Assembly: GCA_019671005.1 (NCBI GenBank) | Contig: CM033715.1 | Span: 2,418,001 to 2,482,000, forward strand | From: Hibiscus mutabilis | Lineage: Eukaryota > Streptophyta > Magnoliopsida > Malvales > Malvaceae | DNA: 64,000 nt | Reading direction: 5' to 3' | In this document: one piece after another, positions 25,332 through 36,712 of the stretch | Position numbering within the stretch: the stretch's first letter is position 1 | Layout: each line of letters starts with the position of its first letter | The notes under the pieces: model-generated | What the model was told of the DNA's origin: nothing | The model's database searches: none | Seen by the model: the letters and a program-made list of their open reading frames with translations, nothing else | Program-made: the position numbers and the translations under genes

Positions 25332-25950
25332 TATAGTTATTTACAAATCTCTAATTTAGTTTCATATTATAAGTTAAACAAACAAAGTTAATTAAAAAAT
25401 ACAAATTTATTATTAATAAAAACATAAAACAATAATAATTCAAAAAATAAAACAATAAGATGCATTACTCATTCATTTTTATTTGAACAATTAAACCCAG
25501 ATATTGCATTATTGCTAAACTAACACTTTTCAATTAGTTCACCGACTTATATTGCATTGGCGTCAAATAATTACAAAATATCTAATTATTGGATTTTCAT
25601 CCCCCACTTTATGAAATCTGTAAAGTTAGTCACTTTAATATGTTAAAAATCGATCATTGTGCTTTACAAAAATTGAAACATTACTTCAACTGAATAATAT
25701 CATTAAATCTCACCCAAAATGTTGACTTAGAAATCAACAATTCAGCAATTTATATGTAAGAAATTAGCAACAAAAAAAACTAATAGTTAACTTATTTATA
25801 TGCAAAAAAAAAAACCCAGTAGTTTAAGTTCACACGTTTATAAACAAACTGGATTAAAAATTCACAATTGAATTTTATTAAAAAAAACATAAAAAAGCAA
25901 AAGGAAACTATATAGTAAAATATTGAAAGATACAAAGTATTCATATTTGA
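25332..25950. other. AT-rich intergenic DNA
   Basis: I see no gene or bounded repeat between the hAT element and the next MITE. Confidence 0.4.
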
Positions 25951-26685
25951 CATAAGGATAAATTTCAGCCCTTAACGTTTACAATCTTTGTTATTTTGGC
26001 CTTTATTTTTGTTAAAGATGAATTTAGCCCTCAACCTGTATTTTTTTTTGTCAAATTATTTTAACTATCATGTTACTAGATCGTTAAGAATTTAACAGTG
26101 ATGACATGACACATACACATAACCTATCATATTTTTACATGTGGAATCAATTTTAATATTGAATATAAAAAACAAATAAAAATCAAATAAAATATTTAAA
26201 ACAATTGAAATTAAAATAAAAATAAATTAAATATGTTTTACAGTAAACAACAAATATAATTTTCAAAACCCTTAATTAGTTTAGAATTTTTTATTTAAAG
26301 TATTCGAAATATTGAACATAATTTTAAAAATCCTTAATTATATTTTCCCTAAACAGTAAAATTGATTTAACTTTCCTATGTTTGTTTATTGCTTTTATTT
26401 TTAATTGTTTTTAAATATTTTATTTAAATTTTAATTATTTTTTATATTTTATATTAAAATAAAATTATATTCCACATGTAAACATGTGATAGATTAGATG
26501 CAATGACATTTAAAATATACCGTCATATCATCGACATTAAGTTTTTAACTGTCTAATTAACATTTTAGTTAAAAAATGAGTAACTTGACAAAAAGATATA
26601 GGTTGAGGGCTAAATCTATCTTAAAAAAGGATGAGGGCCAAAAAGACAAATATTGTAAACGTTAAGGGCTAAAATTATCCTTATG
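25951..26685. mobile_element. MITE with ~110-bp terminal inverted repeats
   Basis: The left arm CATAAGGATAAATTTCAGCCCTTAACGTTTACAAT continues through 'TTTTGGCC' and 'TTAGCCCTCAACCTGTAT'. The right arm carries the reverse complement of the same blocks (ATAGGTTGAGGGCTAAAT, GGGCCAAAAAGACAAATATTGTAAACGTTAAGGGCT...ATCCTTATG). The interior is AT-rich and non-coding. I could not fix a target duplication. Confidence 0.75.
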
Positions 26686-26714
26686 CCTTCATAACTTTAA
26701 AGTGATAACATTCC

Positions 26715-27175
26715 ATGCACTGGCGGTGAAAACTTTTTATTTCTATGAGTGCCTTAGTTCTAGGGTGTAGTGATTTAATTTAGGGTTATGAGTTTTGAAT
26801 TTAGTGGTTGTGGTTAGAATTTATGGTTTAGGGTTAGAATTTTAGATTTTAGGATAATATGTTATCTATTTAGGTTTTAACCTATGAACCCTAAATTCTA
26901 ACTACAACCTATAATTTTAGGGTGTAGTGATTTAATTTAGGGTTATGAGTTTTGAATTTAGTGGTTGTGGTTAGAATTTATGGTTTAGGGTTAGAATTTT
27001 AGATTTTAGGATAATATGTTATCTATTTAGGTTTTAACCTATGAACCCTAAATTCTAACTACAACCTATAATTTTAAACCTTTTACATCTAAATTATTAA
27101 ACTTTAAACCCTAAATATATCTCTAACCCTTAAAACTAAAGTGCTTGTAGAAATAAAAAAGTTTCTATTGTCAGA
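26715..27175. mobile_element. MITE with CACTG.CGGTGAAAA ends, internally duplicated
   Basis: Left end TGCACTGGCGGTGAAAACTTTTTATTTCTATGAGTGCCTTAGTTC and right end AAACTAAAGTGCTTGTAGAAATAAAAAAGTTTCTATTGTCAG are inverted repeats. A relative with the same ends lies at 49294-49405. The interior has TTTAGGG-like motifs on one side and CCCTAAA on the other, so it can fold back. Confidence 0.65.
26762..27077. repeat. 157-bp tandem duplication inside the MITE
   Basis: AGGGTGTAGTGATTTAATTT begins at 26762 and again at 26919. The two copies appear essentially identical over 157 bases, so the duplication is recent relative to the element. Confidence 0.9.
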
Positions 27176-27246
27176 ATAATTACTTTTTTTAATTCATATA
27201 ACTAATATTTTTGAGTAAATATAACTAAGAGTGTTTACCGATTTAA

Positions 27247-27272
27247 TATATATATATATATATATATATATG
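27247..27272. repeat. TA microsatellite
   Basis: An uninterrupted AT/TA dinucleotide run of about 26 bases. Confidence 0.9.
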
Positions 27273-27565
27273 CATTTATAAAAAATATTGTAAAGTTTTT
27301 TCCTTTGAAAATAGTTTATTTTACATAAATATTGTTTATTAAAATAATAATTGCAAATATTTGTAAAATTATTTTGCCTAGAAATTGGAGTAGAAGGGAG
27401 GAAAACGGAAAGTTGGTAGGCAGTTTTCAGTTGGGAGTTAGGTCATTTTCTTCTTAATATATTAATTTCTTTCCTTTAGTAATCTGCTTACGTCACATTG
27501 TCCATCTTTTTAGGACTTTAGAAAAATGTGAATTAAAGGGAAAATTAACAAAATGTTATTAATAT

Positions 27566-29268
27566 GGGTAAACTACTGCAATGGTCATTTTTGTTTCATA
27601 AGTGTTTAATTTCGCTCATCGAATTCAAAATGTAACATTTTGGTCACTTTTCATTTTATAACATTTTGGTCACTTCTATTATCGTTTTTAATACTTTGGT
27701 CACTGAGACGCAAATTATTGTTAGTTTGATGACGTGATATGTTAGTATAATAAGTTAATTTTTAATTTGACCCCTAAATTTTAAATAAATACTAGTTAAA
27801 CCATAAATATTAGATAAAATATCAATTTAACCCATAAATTTTAATTAAAACATCGATCTTACCGAAGTCACATGTCGCCGCTCACCACCATCGCCGGTCA
27901 TTGTTGGTTAAGGAAGGATGCGTGTTAACCCCTCCAAACTTTGGTGGTTTAATTACATTTTAAGCCATTTATAATTTTAAAATTATTGTAAGTAAGTCCT
28001 TGCCCCTCCCAAAATTTTTTGTTTAATTAATTTTTAGTACCATGTTACTTTTAAATTTAATGAAGTTATGTATTGACTCCCAATTTTTTAGTTTAATAGT
28101 TCTTTTAGTCCTTTAATTTTAAAATTAGGAAAATAAAGCCCTAACTCTCTTAATTTTATAGTTTAAGTAATTTTTAAGACCATGCTCATTTCAAAGTTAA
28201 GCAATTTATCCCTCATGGGTTAATCATGGCTCTGTCTTGTCATCTGTCGTCGTCCCCGACTATCGTTTAACTCAAAAATTTCCAGTGCACTCATTTTTGG
28301 CCTCTTGGACACAAATATGATGTCTATTTCATCGAAAAATGCCTCGACTCCACAAATCTAGTGTATAGCCCTTCAACTTTCTTTAAAATTAAATAATAGT
28401 AATAAAATTTATAATTATTATTCCTTTAAAAACAATCTAAACCATGATAAAATTCCTATAAAAAATCTAAATTTATATCATAATCTATTCATAATAATAA
28501 ATTTAAGCTCATATTATAATTTTTATTATGATGATTTCAAGGAAAAGAAGTTTGACTAGTATTGCAATTAAGACCTCGAATCAATTTGGATCTAAGATAC
28601 CCCCAACATGATTTCATAGGCAAGGTATATCGGGTAGAATAATATAACTGTTGCCAATTTGATCATTAGAAAAACTTAAAGGGAAAAACATACATATTAT
28701 TATAATTTTATTATGACACAGATTTAGATTTTTGATGTCCTTATTTTTAAAGGAATATTAACGATATATTTATTATTATTGTTTAATTCTAAAGAAAGTC
28801 GAAGGGTTTTAGGGTAGATTTGTGGAGTTTGGAGCATTTTACAATAAAACAAATAGTGTATTTGCGTTCAGGAAGTCCAAAAGGAGTGAACTCGAATTTT
28901 TTAGGTTCAATGGTTGTCGGTGACAACGAAGTGAGCAGCGACATGCGACTTTGGTCGGATCCAAGAGTTAAATTGATATTTTATTTAAAGTTCACGGGTT
29001 AAATTGATACTTTATATAAAGTTTAGGGTAAAATTAATATTTATTTAAAGTTTATGGATCAAATTAAAAATTAACCCCTTTTACTAGCATGTTGCATCAT
29101 GCCTTCAACATCTCAGTGATTAAAACGTTAATAACAATAACATATGTGACCAAAACGTTATAAAGTGATAACGTAAGTGATCGAAACATTACTTTTTAAA
29201 ATTTGGTGAGCAAAAATGAGCGTCTATAAAATGAAGTGGCCATTACAATAATTTAATATATTTATATA
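27566..29268. mobile_element. Foldback (long inverted repeat) Mutator-like element
   Basis: The left arm GGGTAAACTACTGCAATGGTCATTTTTGTTTCATAAG and the right arm (reverse complement ...ATTGTAATGGCCACTTCATTTTATAGACG) start a pairing that continues inwards through 'AACATTTTGGTCACTT', 'GACGTGATATGTTAG', 'AATTTGACCC' and 'GTCACATGTCGCCGCTCACC' (right: 'GAGCAGCGACATGCGACTT'). It resumes at 28340-28450 versus 28735-28830. Nearly the whole 1.7 kb is a hairpin. No transposase is seen; the 60-codon frame at 28820-29002 is arm sequence. Confidence 0.7.
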
Positions 29269-29299
29269 TATGTAGTTACAAACTTTTGATAATATTTTG

Positions 29300-29530
29300 T
29301 GAAATTAAAATTTGGGTAAATTGCGTTAGAGGTCGCTTTTGTTTTTGTTTATTTTATTTTTTATCATTAAATTTTAAAAAATTATGTTTCAGTCACTTAC
29401 ATTATCAATTTGTTATAGTTTGGTTATTGAGTCATTAACTCTAATTGCACTGACGTGACATGTTAGTAAAAAAGTCAATTATTAAATTAAAGAAAAAATA
29501 TCAAATTGACTTGTGAACTCTCTTAACCTC
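29300..29530. repeat. Single Mutator-like terminal-repeat arm
   Basis: GGGTAAATTGCGTTAGAGGTCGC...TTTCAGTCACTTAC...TTTGGTTATTGAGTCATTAAC...GACGTGACATGTTAG resembles the arms of the foldback element and of the element at 8242. I found no inverted partner nearby, so it looks like an orphan end. Confidence 0.45.
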
Positions 29531-29822
29531 TCTTTTAGCTCAAATTATCGTTGCTACATATCAACGTCGCTTCAGCCATATTTTTTTTTATCGATGATGA
29601 CACCAAACCAAAACTCTTCCTTCCTTCTTTGCTTCTATGGTTTTTATTTTCTACTATTTTAGAGTTTTGTATAAGGATTATATATAAATGATTCAGTTGC
29701 CTTCTCTCTTGTAATGCAACAACTAAATATGATGGTAACAGAGAGGAACAATTTATGCTTGAGTATGGCATAGATACAATATATTATAACTTATAAAATT
29801 TAAACATTATTCTAATCTGAAC

Positions 29823-29955
29823 AAGCATATTTGGTCGATTGGTCAAACTGCTCATATTTGTTCCTTCATATTTTTTCAGGTCATGGGTTCTAGACCCATT
29901 AAGAGTACCTTCTTCCTTCCCCTAGAGCCTCCATTCCCCTCCTCTCTAGAAGGAT
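29823..29955 (+). mobile_element. tRNA-derived SINE candidate
   Basis: TGGTCGATTGG (29832-29842) resembles a Pol III A box, and GGTTCTAGACC (29886-29896) resembles a B box (GGTTCGANNCC), at tRNA-like spacing. The segment through CCTCTCTAGAAGG is repeated in reverse orientation at 51650-51775, with both boxes kept. A partial copy lies near 22166-22202. No poly(A) tail or target duplication could be fixed. Confidence 0.45.
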
Positions 29956-30713
29956 TAGGATTAAGATCTGTCTAAATTTGTTTGACCCGAACCGATCTAA
30001 ATTTGAAATAAGATGACCCAATTTCGAGAAAAACTTGAGCTCAAGAGAACCCAAATCCTAAGATAGCCCGATCTAAGCCCATTTGAACATGCTAGTTCGT
30101 AGACCTGACAAACTTGACTCGAGACTCGAATTAATTTTTTAGACCAAGACCTGATATGGACCCGAATATGATGGTCCAAACTTGATCTCAACCTAAAAAA
30201 CCAAACCAAATCAAAACCGGCCCAAATTTTAGCTGAACATAAAGTAACATGTACCTAATTTGACCCAAATCGTAAGTAACCCAAACCATAATCAACCAAA
30301 ACCAAAAGTAACCAAAATTGAACCAAAAATCAATCTAAAACGAAACAACCCGGATTTAATTTGATCAAATATGTATGATTTATTTTACTTTTGTATTATA
30401 TTACTAATTAATATATTTAGTAATAGTTTAATGGTTTAATATCATTTTTTCTCATTTAAAAGATCATTTTCATATATTGACTCAAATCGGAAACCGAACG
30501 ATACAATATTGACTTGACCTAAAAAATAACTGTTTTGATATCGACTCGAATAAAAAATTGAGCGATTTGATATTGATCTAACCCAATGCCCGATCCGAAC
30601 TAAAATAACATAGATCCGAAATAAATATGAAATAGACTCGATCCGAACCGAATCGAACCTAAACCGAAAATAATCCAAACTAAAAAATAATTCAAACCAA
30701 AATGATTCGAACC
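29956..30713. repeat. Low-complexity 'CCCGAACC/CAAACC' repeat region
   Basis: Dense repetition of CCGAACC-, CCCAAAT- and AACCAAAA-like motifs (for example ATCCGAACCGAATCGAACC near 30645). A similar region in the opposite sense (GGTCGGTTCGGGTT, GGTCGGGTTTTTT) lies at about 42740-43140. It is probably repeat-derived. The minus-strand frames here are compositional. Confidence 0.45.
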
Positions 30714-30715
30714 TG

Positions 30716-31600
30716 CTATTTTATTGATCGCAATGCTATTTTATTGATCGCAAGCATAAACAACCGTGGGAAGATATCCTTGAGGGCATGCTCGGAACAC
30801 CAAGGGTCAAACCAAAAATGAATACTCGCTCCATCCCCAAGCTTCCACACAAAATTTGATGTCCCCATATGTTCTTCCACATTATCACTACATGTTGATG
30901 TTACTATTTGCTTCCACACGATCGACATTGAACGTCTATGTATAGTGTTAAAGCGCCACCACTGCACATTCGTAGCATATTTTGCAACAATTAGGGATCG
31001 TCACAGCAACGAAGTGTCCGTAGCATACCACCAAGACCATTTAGATAGCAGCACTAAATAGTGGACACGTAAATCTGCGACACCAAGGCCCCTAAGATGT
31101 CGTGGCCTACACACCATATCCCAGCTGACTCTACTCATCTTACGCTGCAATCCAACACCACCCCAAAGAAAGCTCTCATAATCTTGTCAATCGCAGCAAT
31201 CAGTCTTTTCGGTACTATAAATATCCTCATGTACTAAACCGATAGTGAAGATAAAACTAAGTTCACCAATGTAACGCGAGCAGCAAAAGAGAGCGACACA
31301 CGCTTCCACCTAGCCAATTTCCTTCAAAAACTCGCTATAACCGGCTCGCAAACAGCCTTACATTTCGGTTCACGCCCATAAGCATACCAAGATACTTAAA
31401 CGACAATTCACCCTTCTGAGAATCCAATATCTCCGCAGCCAGGTTAAAAGATGCATCATCAACACCAAAAGCAAACATAGATGATTTCTTAAAATTAATC
31501 TTCAAACCTGAGCATACTTCGAAGCAATGCAAAAGACGATGCACATTTTGAGCGCAGTCGGTCGAGACCTCAAAGAATAGGATCGTATCATCGGTGAACT
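30716..31600 (-). mobile_element. Decayed LINE (L1-type) reverse transcriptase fragment
   Basis: On the minus strand, starting near 31600, the reading gives FTDDTILFFEVS (the F/YADD reverse-transcriptase motif with Ala replaced by Thr). It continues HRLLHCFEVCSGLKINFKKS and ELSFKYLGMLMG, the thumb region of plant L1-type elements. Further on, in a shifted frame, come FVWKLGDGASIHFWFDPWC and IFPRLFMLA, typical of the zinc-binding region downstream of the reverse transcriptase. Stops and frameshifts separate the blocks. A 20-bp stretch TGCTATTTTATTGATCGCAA is duplicated at 30714-30752. The LTR insertion starting at 31625 abuts its 5' side. Confidence 0.75.
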
Positions 31601-31624
31601 ATTCATATTATTTTCATATCATAT

Positions 31625-34615
31625 TGTAGCGATGTCTCCGATTCGCTAAAAAGTGGTTTTTCGAGGTGTTTGTTGGTCTTTCAGGTATTAAAATATTTAT
31701 TCCGTGGGGTTTTGAAAAACGAGTTTTATTTAGAAATTGGAGTCGCCACTGGCCACTTAGGTAGGCCAGACACCATAAAAACCAGATATTTTGGGTTCGG
31801 GAGTCAGTTACAGATGGGGAAGGATTAGCACCCCACACCACCCAAAATTGGTACTTTAATAATTACCGCTTTATTAATATTAAACTTTTCGGATTAAAGT
31901 GACGATTAAATTAAAATTTATTATAAGTACGAGTAAATTTTAAAGGCCCCGTTATCCGAGTGTAAACGCCCAACCACCATCACTATGCCTGATACTGGCC
32001 CTGTTTACGCTCGAATAAAAGGACACCGCATTGACAATTAATATTCCGTTATGCAAACTTAACAAAAACATTACAAACAAATATTTACAAAGACATGGAA
32101 CTAAAAAACATAAAATACATAAACATAATAATGTTAAAATGCAAAATGCATGAACATAAACAATGTAACATGTCCTAAAAATAAAACAACAAATACAATT
32201 ATAAACATGCAAAAAGAGACATACTTCCCAAAACTAAATTAATTAAAGCTAACATACTTACGCATAAAGAAAACACCAATGCAAAATATATATGATATAT
32301 ACACATGACATATAACGATACTAAATTAACGAAACAACATGTAAACATAAAAATTAAAACTTAATATGTGACACAAAATATGCATACACAATGTAAACAT
32401 GTCATAGCAAAGTTAACAAAATTTTCATACTAGCATGTAACCTAGGAAACAAGGCAAACATAAAAAGCTACCTCTTATTTTATCATGATCAAACAAAGCT
32501 AAACATATGAAGTACACATAAAGGAGAATAAACATGGCTAAAACGCATATAAAAACGTAAAGAAAGATATGGATATAAAAACTAGACATACCATGAATTG
32601 ATATGTGACGCGCTATGCAAAACAAATAAAAACATACTAACATACGGACGTGGTATACTAATTAAATTAAACACAATGTACAAGATAAACCTATACGAAC
32701 GAAATAAATAAATAAAAAACAAAAGCATGAAATCACGGAAAAGAACGTATTATAAAACATAAATATACAAAATACAAGAAAAACATATATACAAACATGC
32801 AACATGACATGGCAGTGTACATTCACAAAGAAAAAAACATAGTAATTTAAATCAGACAGAGGGACTGAAATATAATAGAAAAGAAACAGACAACCCAAAT
32901 CGAAAAATAATAAAAACAACACGGGGACCGAATTGCAAACCGAATGAAACTTGAAAGGACCGATGATGTAAAATACCCAAGGGGCAAGCCCAAAATGAAA
33001 ACATTCAAAACGCGGAAGGACTCGGGAGGTAATTTCACCATTAAAAAAACTTTGGTTTATCTGAGGACCGGGCTGCTAATATCCCGTGCAGCGAGACAGA
33101 AACGTAAATCTCAAGAACGCGGGGGAATTTATAACGTTTTTTTCCCATTTTCTTTTATTTCCCCTCTATAAAATTGATAATCGGCCTCCTTTATTCAATT
33201 TTCCCTCGTTTTTTTACCTCAAGAGAGAAATCTATCTCTTTTCCCAGAAACACCAACCACAAACCCTTCAGCTGCCGCGGTTCTAGAGGTCGGCGGTGGT
33301 CCGGCTATTCCGGCCACCGCCTTTAACGCCATAACAACAAAAACCTAATCTAGACACCCCTCACAAGAGCCAAAAAGCCTCTACTTTTGGAAAGACCGAA
33401 CCAAAATACCCCTATTTCGACTCCGCAAAGCCCAGATCCCTGATGTGTCGAGATGAAAACAAAAAGAAAACCCCTCTTTGTGGCTCACTCCTCGGAGTTT
33501 ATCGCCGGCGGGGAAGGATTTTTCCTTAGGTAAACTCTATTTTTATTTTTACTTTTTTGTATATTTTTCATGCATGTATGAGATTCAAAAAAAAAAAAGA
33601 GGAGATTACCAATGGAAACTTGTATTTTTTTGATAACTTGGTCACTAAGTTTTCTTACAACTTTTTCATACATGTATCCTACTCTGATCGTCTAGTAGAA
33701 AGTACTATAAAAATACATATTTTTATATCTGAAATGATACTGACATAGCCTCTTTTTGGTGATTTTTTTATGCATCTGACAACCCTGAGCGCGGTGGTTG
33801 GAGGCCGGCATAGTGGAGGTATGGTGGCAGTGTGGGGGAGATGTCTTCGGCCAGAGGCATTCTCGACCGTTGGATCAGATTCGATCCAACGATTGATATA
33901 ACTTGAAGAATAAACGGTTCAGATGAAATCTCGAACAGGTGGAATGGCGCCAGATCGTGACACGTGGAGCTCAGCAGCCGAGGAGTTCTGGCGCGTGGGA
34001 TGCACGCACGCGTGGGAGATCGAAGAGTCCGCGCGTGGATCAAACGCGTACGTGGCAGCCGAACGGTCTGGGCGTGTAACACACGCGGCCAGCTGGATAA
34101 CTTCCCCCTTTGATCGTGGCCGTTGGATCAAAATTTGATCCAACAGCTCCTGGTTGGCTGCGCAAGAGGGAAACATTAGGGTTAGACAATTTAGGGCCTT
34201 CAGATATAGGATTTGGGTTTGGCCGGTTGGGCCATGTAAACTTAATTTTGGGCTATGTAATTATACTTGGGTCTTATATTTGTATAAGGATTGGACCTTA
34301 ATTATTATTTTTTGGGTTTATAATTTATGGGTTTCATTTTAAGTTAGTCCATTAATAATGATAATAATAATAATAATAATACAAACACACACACGTACAT
34401 ACAATACGTGTACATGCAAATCACTAACATTTAATGACATACAAGCATGCATACATATACATACGGAAACACATACGTATACCAATATATATATACTCAC
34501 ACACCAACTCATGCAGATATACACATTATACATACACATAACATACATGCAAATTAATCAAATATTCAAACATGTAACATACGAGCATACATATAAATAA
34601 TTACTAATACGTACA
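31625..34615 (-). mobile_element. Solo LTR, same family as the LTR at 22414-24694
   Basis: Read on the minus strand it ends ...GACATCGCTACA (31625). Its last ~330 bases share blocks in order with the 22-kb LTR: GGTGCTAATCCTTCCCCATCTGTAAC, TCTGGTTTTTATGGTGTCTGGCCTACCT, CAGTGGCGACTCC. The far end is proposed at 34615, giving TGTACGTATT, because CATAT then flanks both sides (31620-31624 and 34616-34620). CATAT is low-complexity, so that end is less certain. The GC-rich part near 33240-34150 is typical LTR/leader sequence, not a host gene. Confidence 0.6.
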
Positions 34616-34650
34616 CATATATATATATATGCACCCACAGATATCACACC
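34356..34650. repeat. ATA, CA and TA simple-sequence cluster
   Basis: An (ATA)n run at about 34360-34380 is followed by ACACAC and ACATAC motifs and a TA run near 34617-34630. The two overlapping open frames on opposite strands are artefacts of this composition. Confidence 0.6.
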
Positions 34651-36511
34651 TATATATTTTTATCTTACTAACACTCATGCAACAGTAATATTAATTATAT
34701 ATTAGCACAATATTTACATATCAGATAAAAATGAGTGATTACACATATCTTATCTACGCCATATTTATGCTTGTTTTGTATAGATTTTTCTTATAACAAA
34801 TTAATTTTAGCTATAAAATAATTTACTTAAAAAGTAAATCATTACTTCCATAGTATATTAATTAAATATTTTTTTCATAAAAATCAAATAACTGCTGCAT
34901 ATAAAAAAATTGATATATTTTCCAATAGTGAGGGGCATATTCTATTATATGTGTGGGTTGTTAGATTTATTGGTAAAAATATGATTGATTGACCACCCTT
35001 TCCAAATATTTAAATTAGGCATTGTATTATTTAATTGGGGTCACTAATTTTGAATGGCATTGTTTGGAATCGAAAAAAAGATTATGGAAGTTCCATCCTA
35101 TAATAAATTAATGATTTGACAAAAAATAAAATCTAATTAATAAGTTAAAACTAAATTTATTTAAAACAAGATTGAGATTTGATGCACATGAAACCCATTT
35201 TAGTAAAATAGCTCGCATCAACCCAATTTTTGTCTTCAAGTTTTTTTCCCCACTATTTTTCAGCTTTAATGTTTTAAGGTATTTGAATAAGAAAATTTGA
35301 CGAAAAAAACAAAAAATAAAAAATATTATTGTTGGTATAATAATTATTATCTAATATATTAAACAATTAATTTATATTGAGTACAATAATAATCAATTAT
35401 AAGAGACGACTCTTTTAATTTATTCAACTTACATTATCGAAATTCAAAATACTAACCTTGTATAAAGGCAACTAACGATTTATCTCACTAATTCATTGTG
35501 AAGAAATTATTTAACACTATCAACTATCTTATTATTACCGGACAATTAAGTAATTATTTAACATAGAAGACTATTTTACCCTAATATTTTAATATTATTT
35601 ACATTTCTAACATTCAAACAAAATTATTTTTAGATCTAGCACCTTTTGTAAGAATTCACTTGGCTGGTACGATAACTTTCATTAAAAAATAAATATTTAT
35701 TTTTTAAAATTTGAGCTGATAATAGATATCTATAAAATAACTCTTTTAAAAAAATAAAAACTAGTGAAACTCGTTTCATTAAAAAAATTCATAAAAATTA
35801 CCATACAAACATGATGAGTTCCTACAAAGAGTATTAAATTCAAAAATAATTTTATTTGGTATCATAAACATAAATAATATAAAAAATAAAATATTTGGGT
35901 AAAAACGCAAAAGAACAAAACATGTGCAGCTACAAAAATATAAATGTTTTGATTTCGTATTTAATTTATTTAAGATGAATTTAAAGTACAATAACTTATT
36001 TTAAAAATAAAAACGTACAATTAAAATATTATAAAATACGTAACTTAAAATATTATTATACAATTTAAAATATTATATTTTTTAAAAATATTTTAAATTG
36101 ATGTTTTACATTAAAGTTCGAAATATAATTTATGATTTTATGACAAATTTTAAAATTTGTCGCGAAAATACAGAATCTAAAAGCAAAAACAAAGCAGCAA
36201 TCAAATTGGGCAGTGGGCCGCGGCTGGCTTAAACCGCGTGGCTCCAGCTTTCCTTCTAGAAGCTGTGGCGCAAATTTCGAGGAGTGGTCGGAATTTAAAG
36301 GAATAAAAATCTGAGGGCACACCTGAAATCATGCCACGTGTATGGAGCGTTATAATTTGGATTTTAGTTCGTAATGTATGACTACTATTTTGGTGTTAGA
36401 AAATGATGGGCAGGCTTTTCCCACACACCAAACCCATTTCAGAAAACTACCCTACCCATGAATGGTGGCAATTTAGGCATCTTTTAGGGTTAGACACTTT
36501 TATTATTAGGT
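34651..36511. other. AT-rich intergenic DNA
   Basis: No gene is visible. A short GC-richer island at about 36205-36345 contains GGGCCGCGGC and a G-box-like CCACGTG but has no coding frame that I can support. Confidence 0.4.
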
Positions 36512-36712
36512 TAAAATTAGGCGTGCGTTATATAATTTTTTTATAAAAATTAATAATGATTTAGGTAATTATATAATAATTATATAATTACACAAATGAT
36601 AATGAATTTTGTAGTTACAAAATAATTATGTAGTTACACAATTTCTTATTCATCCTACACAAATCCTTATTAAAATGGTAAGAAATTTTGTAGCTACAAA
36701 AAACGCGCCTAA
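36512..36712. mobile_element. Small MITE candidate
   Basis: TTAGGCGTGCGTTATATAATTTTTT at the left and ACAAAAAACGCGCCTAA at the right are imperfect inverted repeats. The interior is made of TTATATAATTA and GTAGTTACA motifs that pair with each other. No clear target duplication is visible. Confidence 0.4.

Noticed and set aside
20417..27175. CRISPR-like or regulatory repeat array
   Set aside because: The context is a plant nuclear genome. Repeats are MITE interiors and tandem duplications without spacer structure.
33768..34176. GC-rich open frames on both strands that look gene-like
   Set aside because: They lie inside the LTR at 31625-34615, whose leader part is typically GC-richer. No domain is recognisable.
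34339..34600. Opposing 69- and 80-codon frames
   Set aside because: Both arise from CA/TA/ATA simple sequence.
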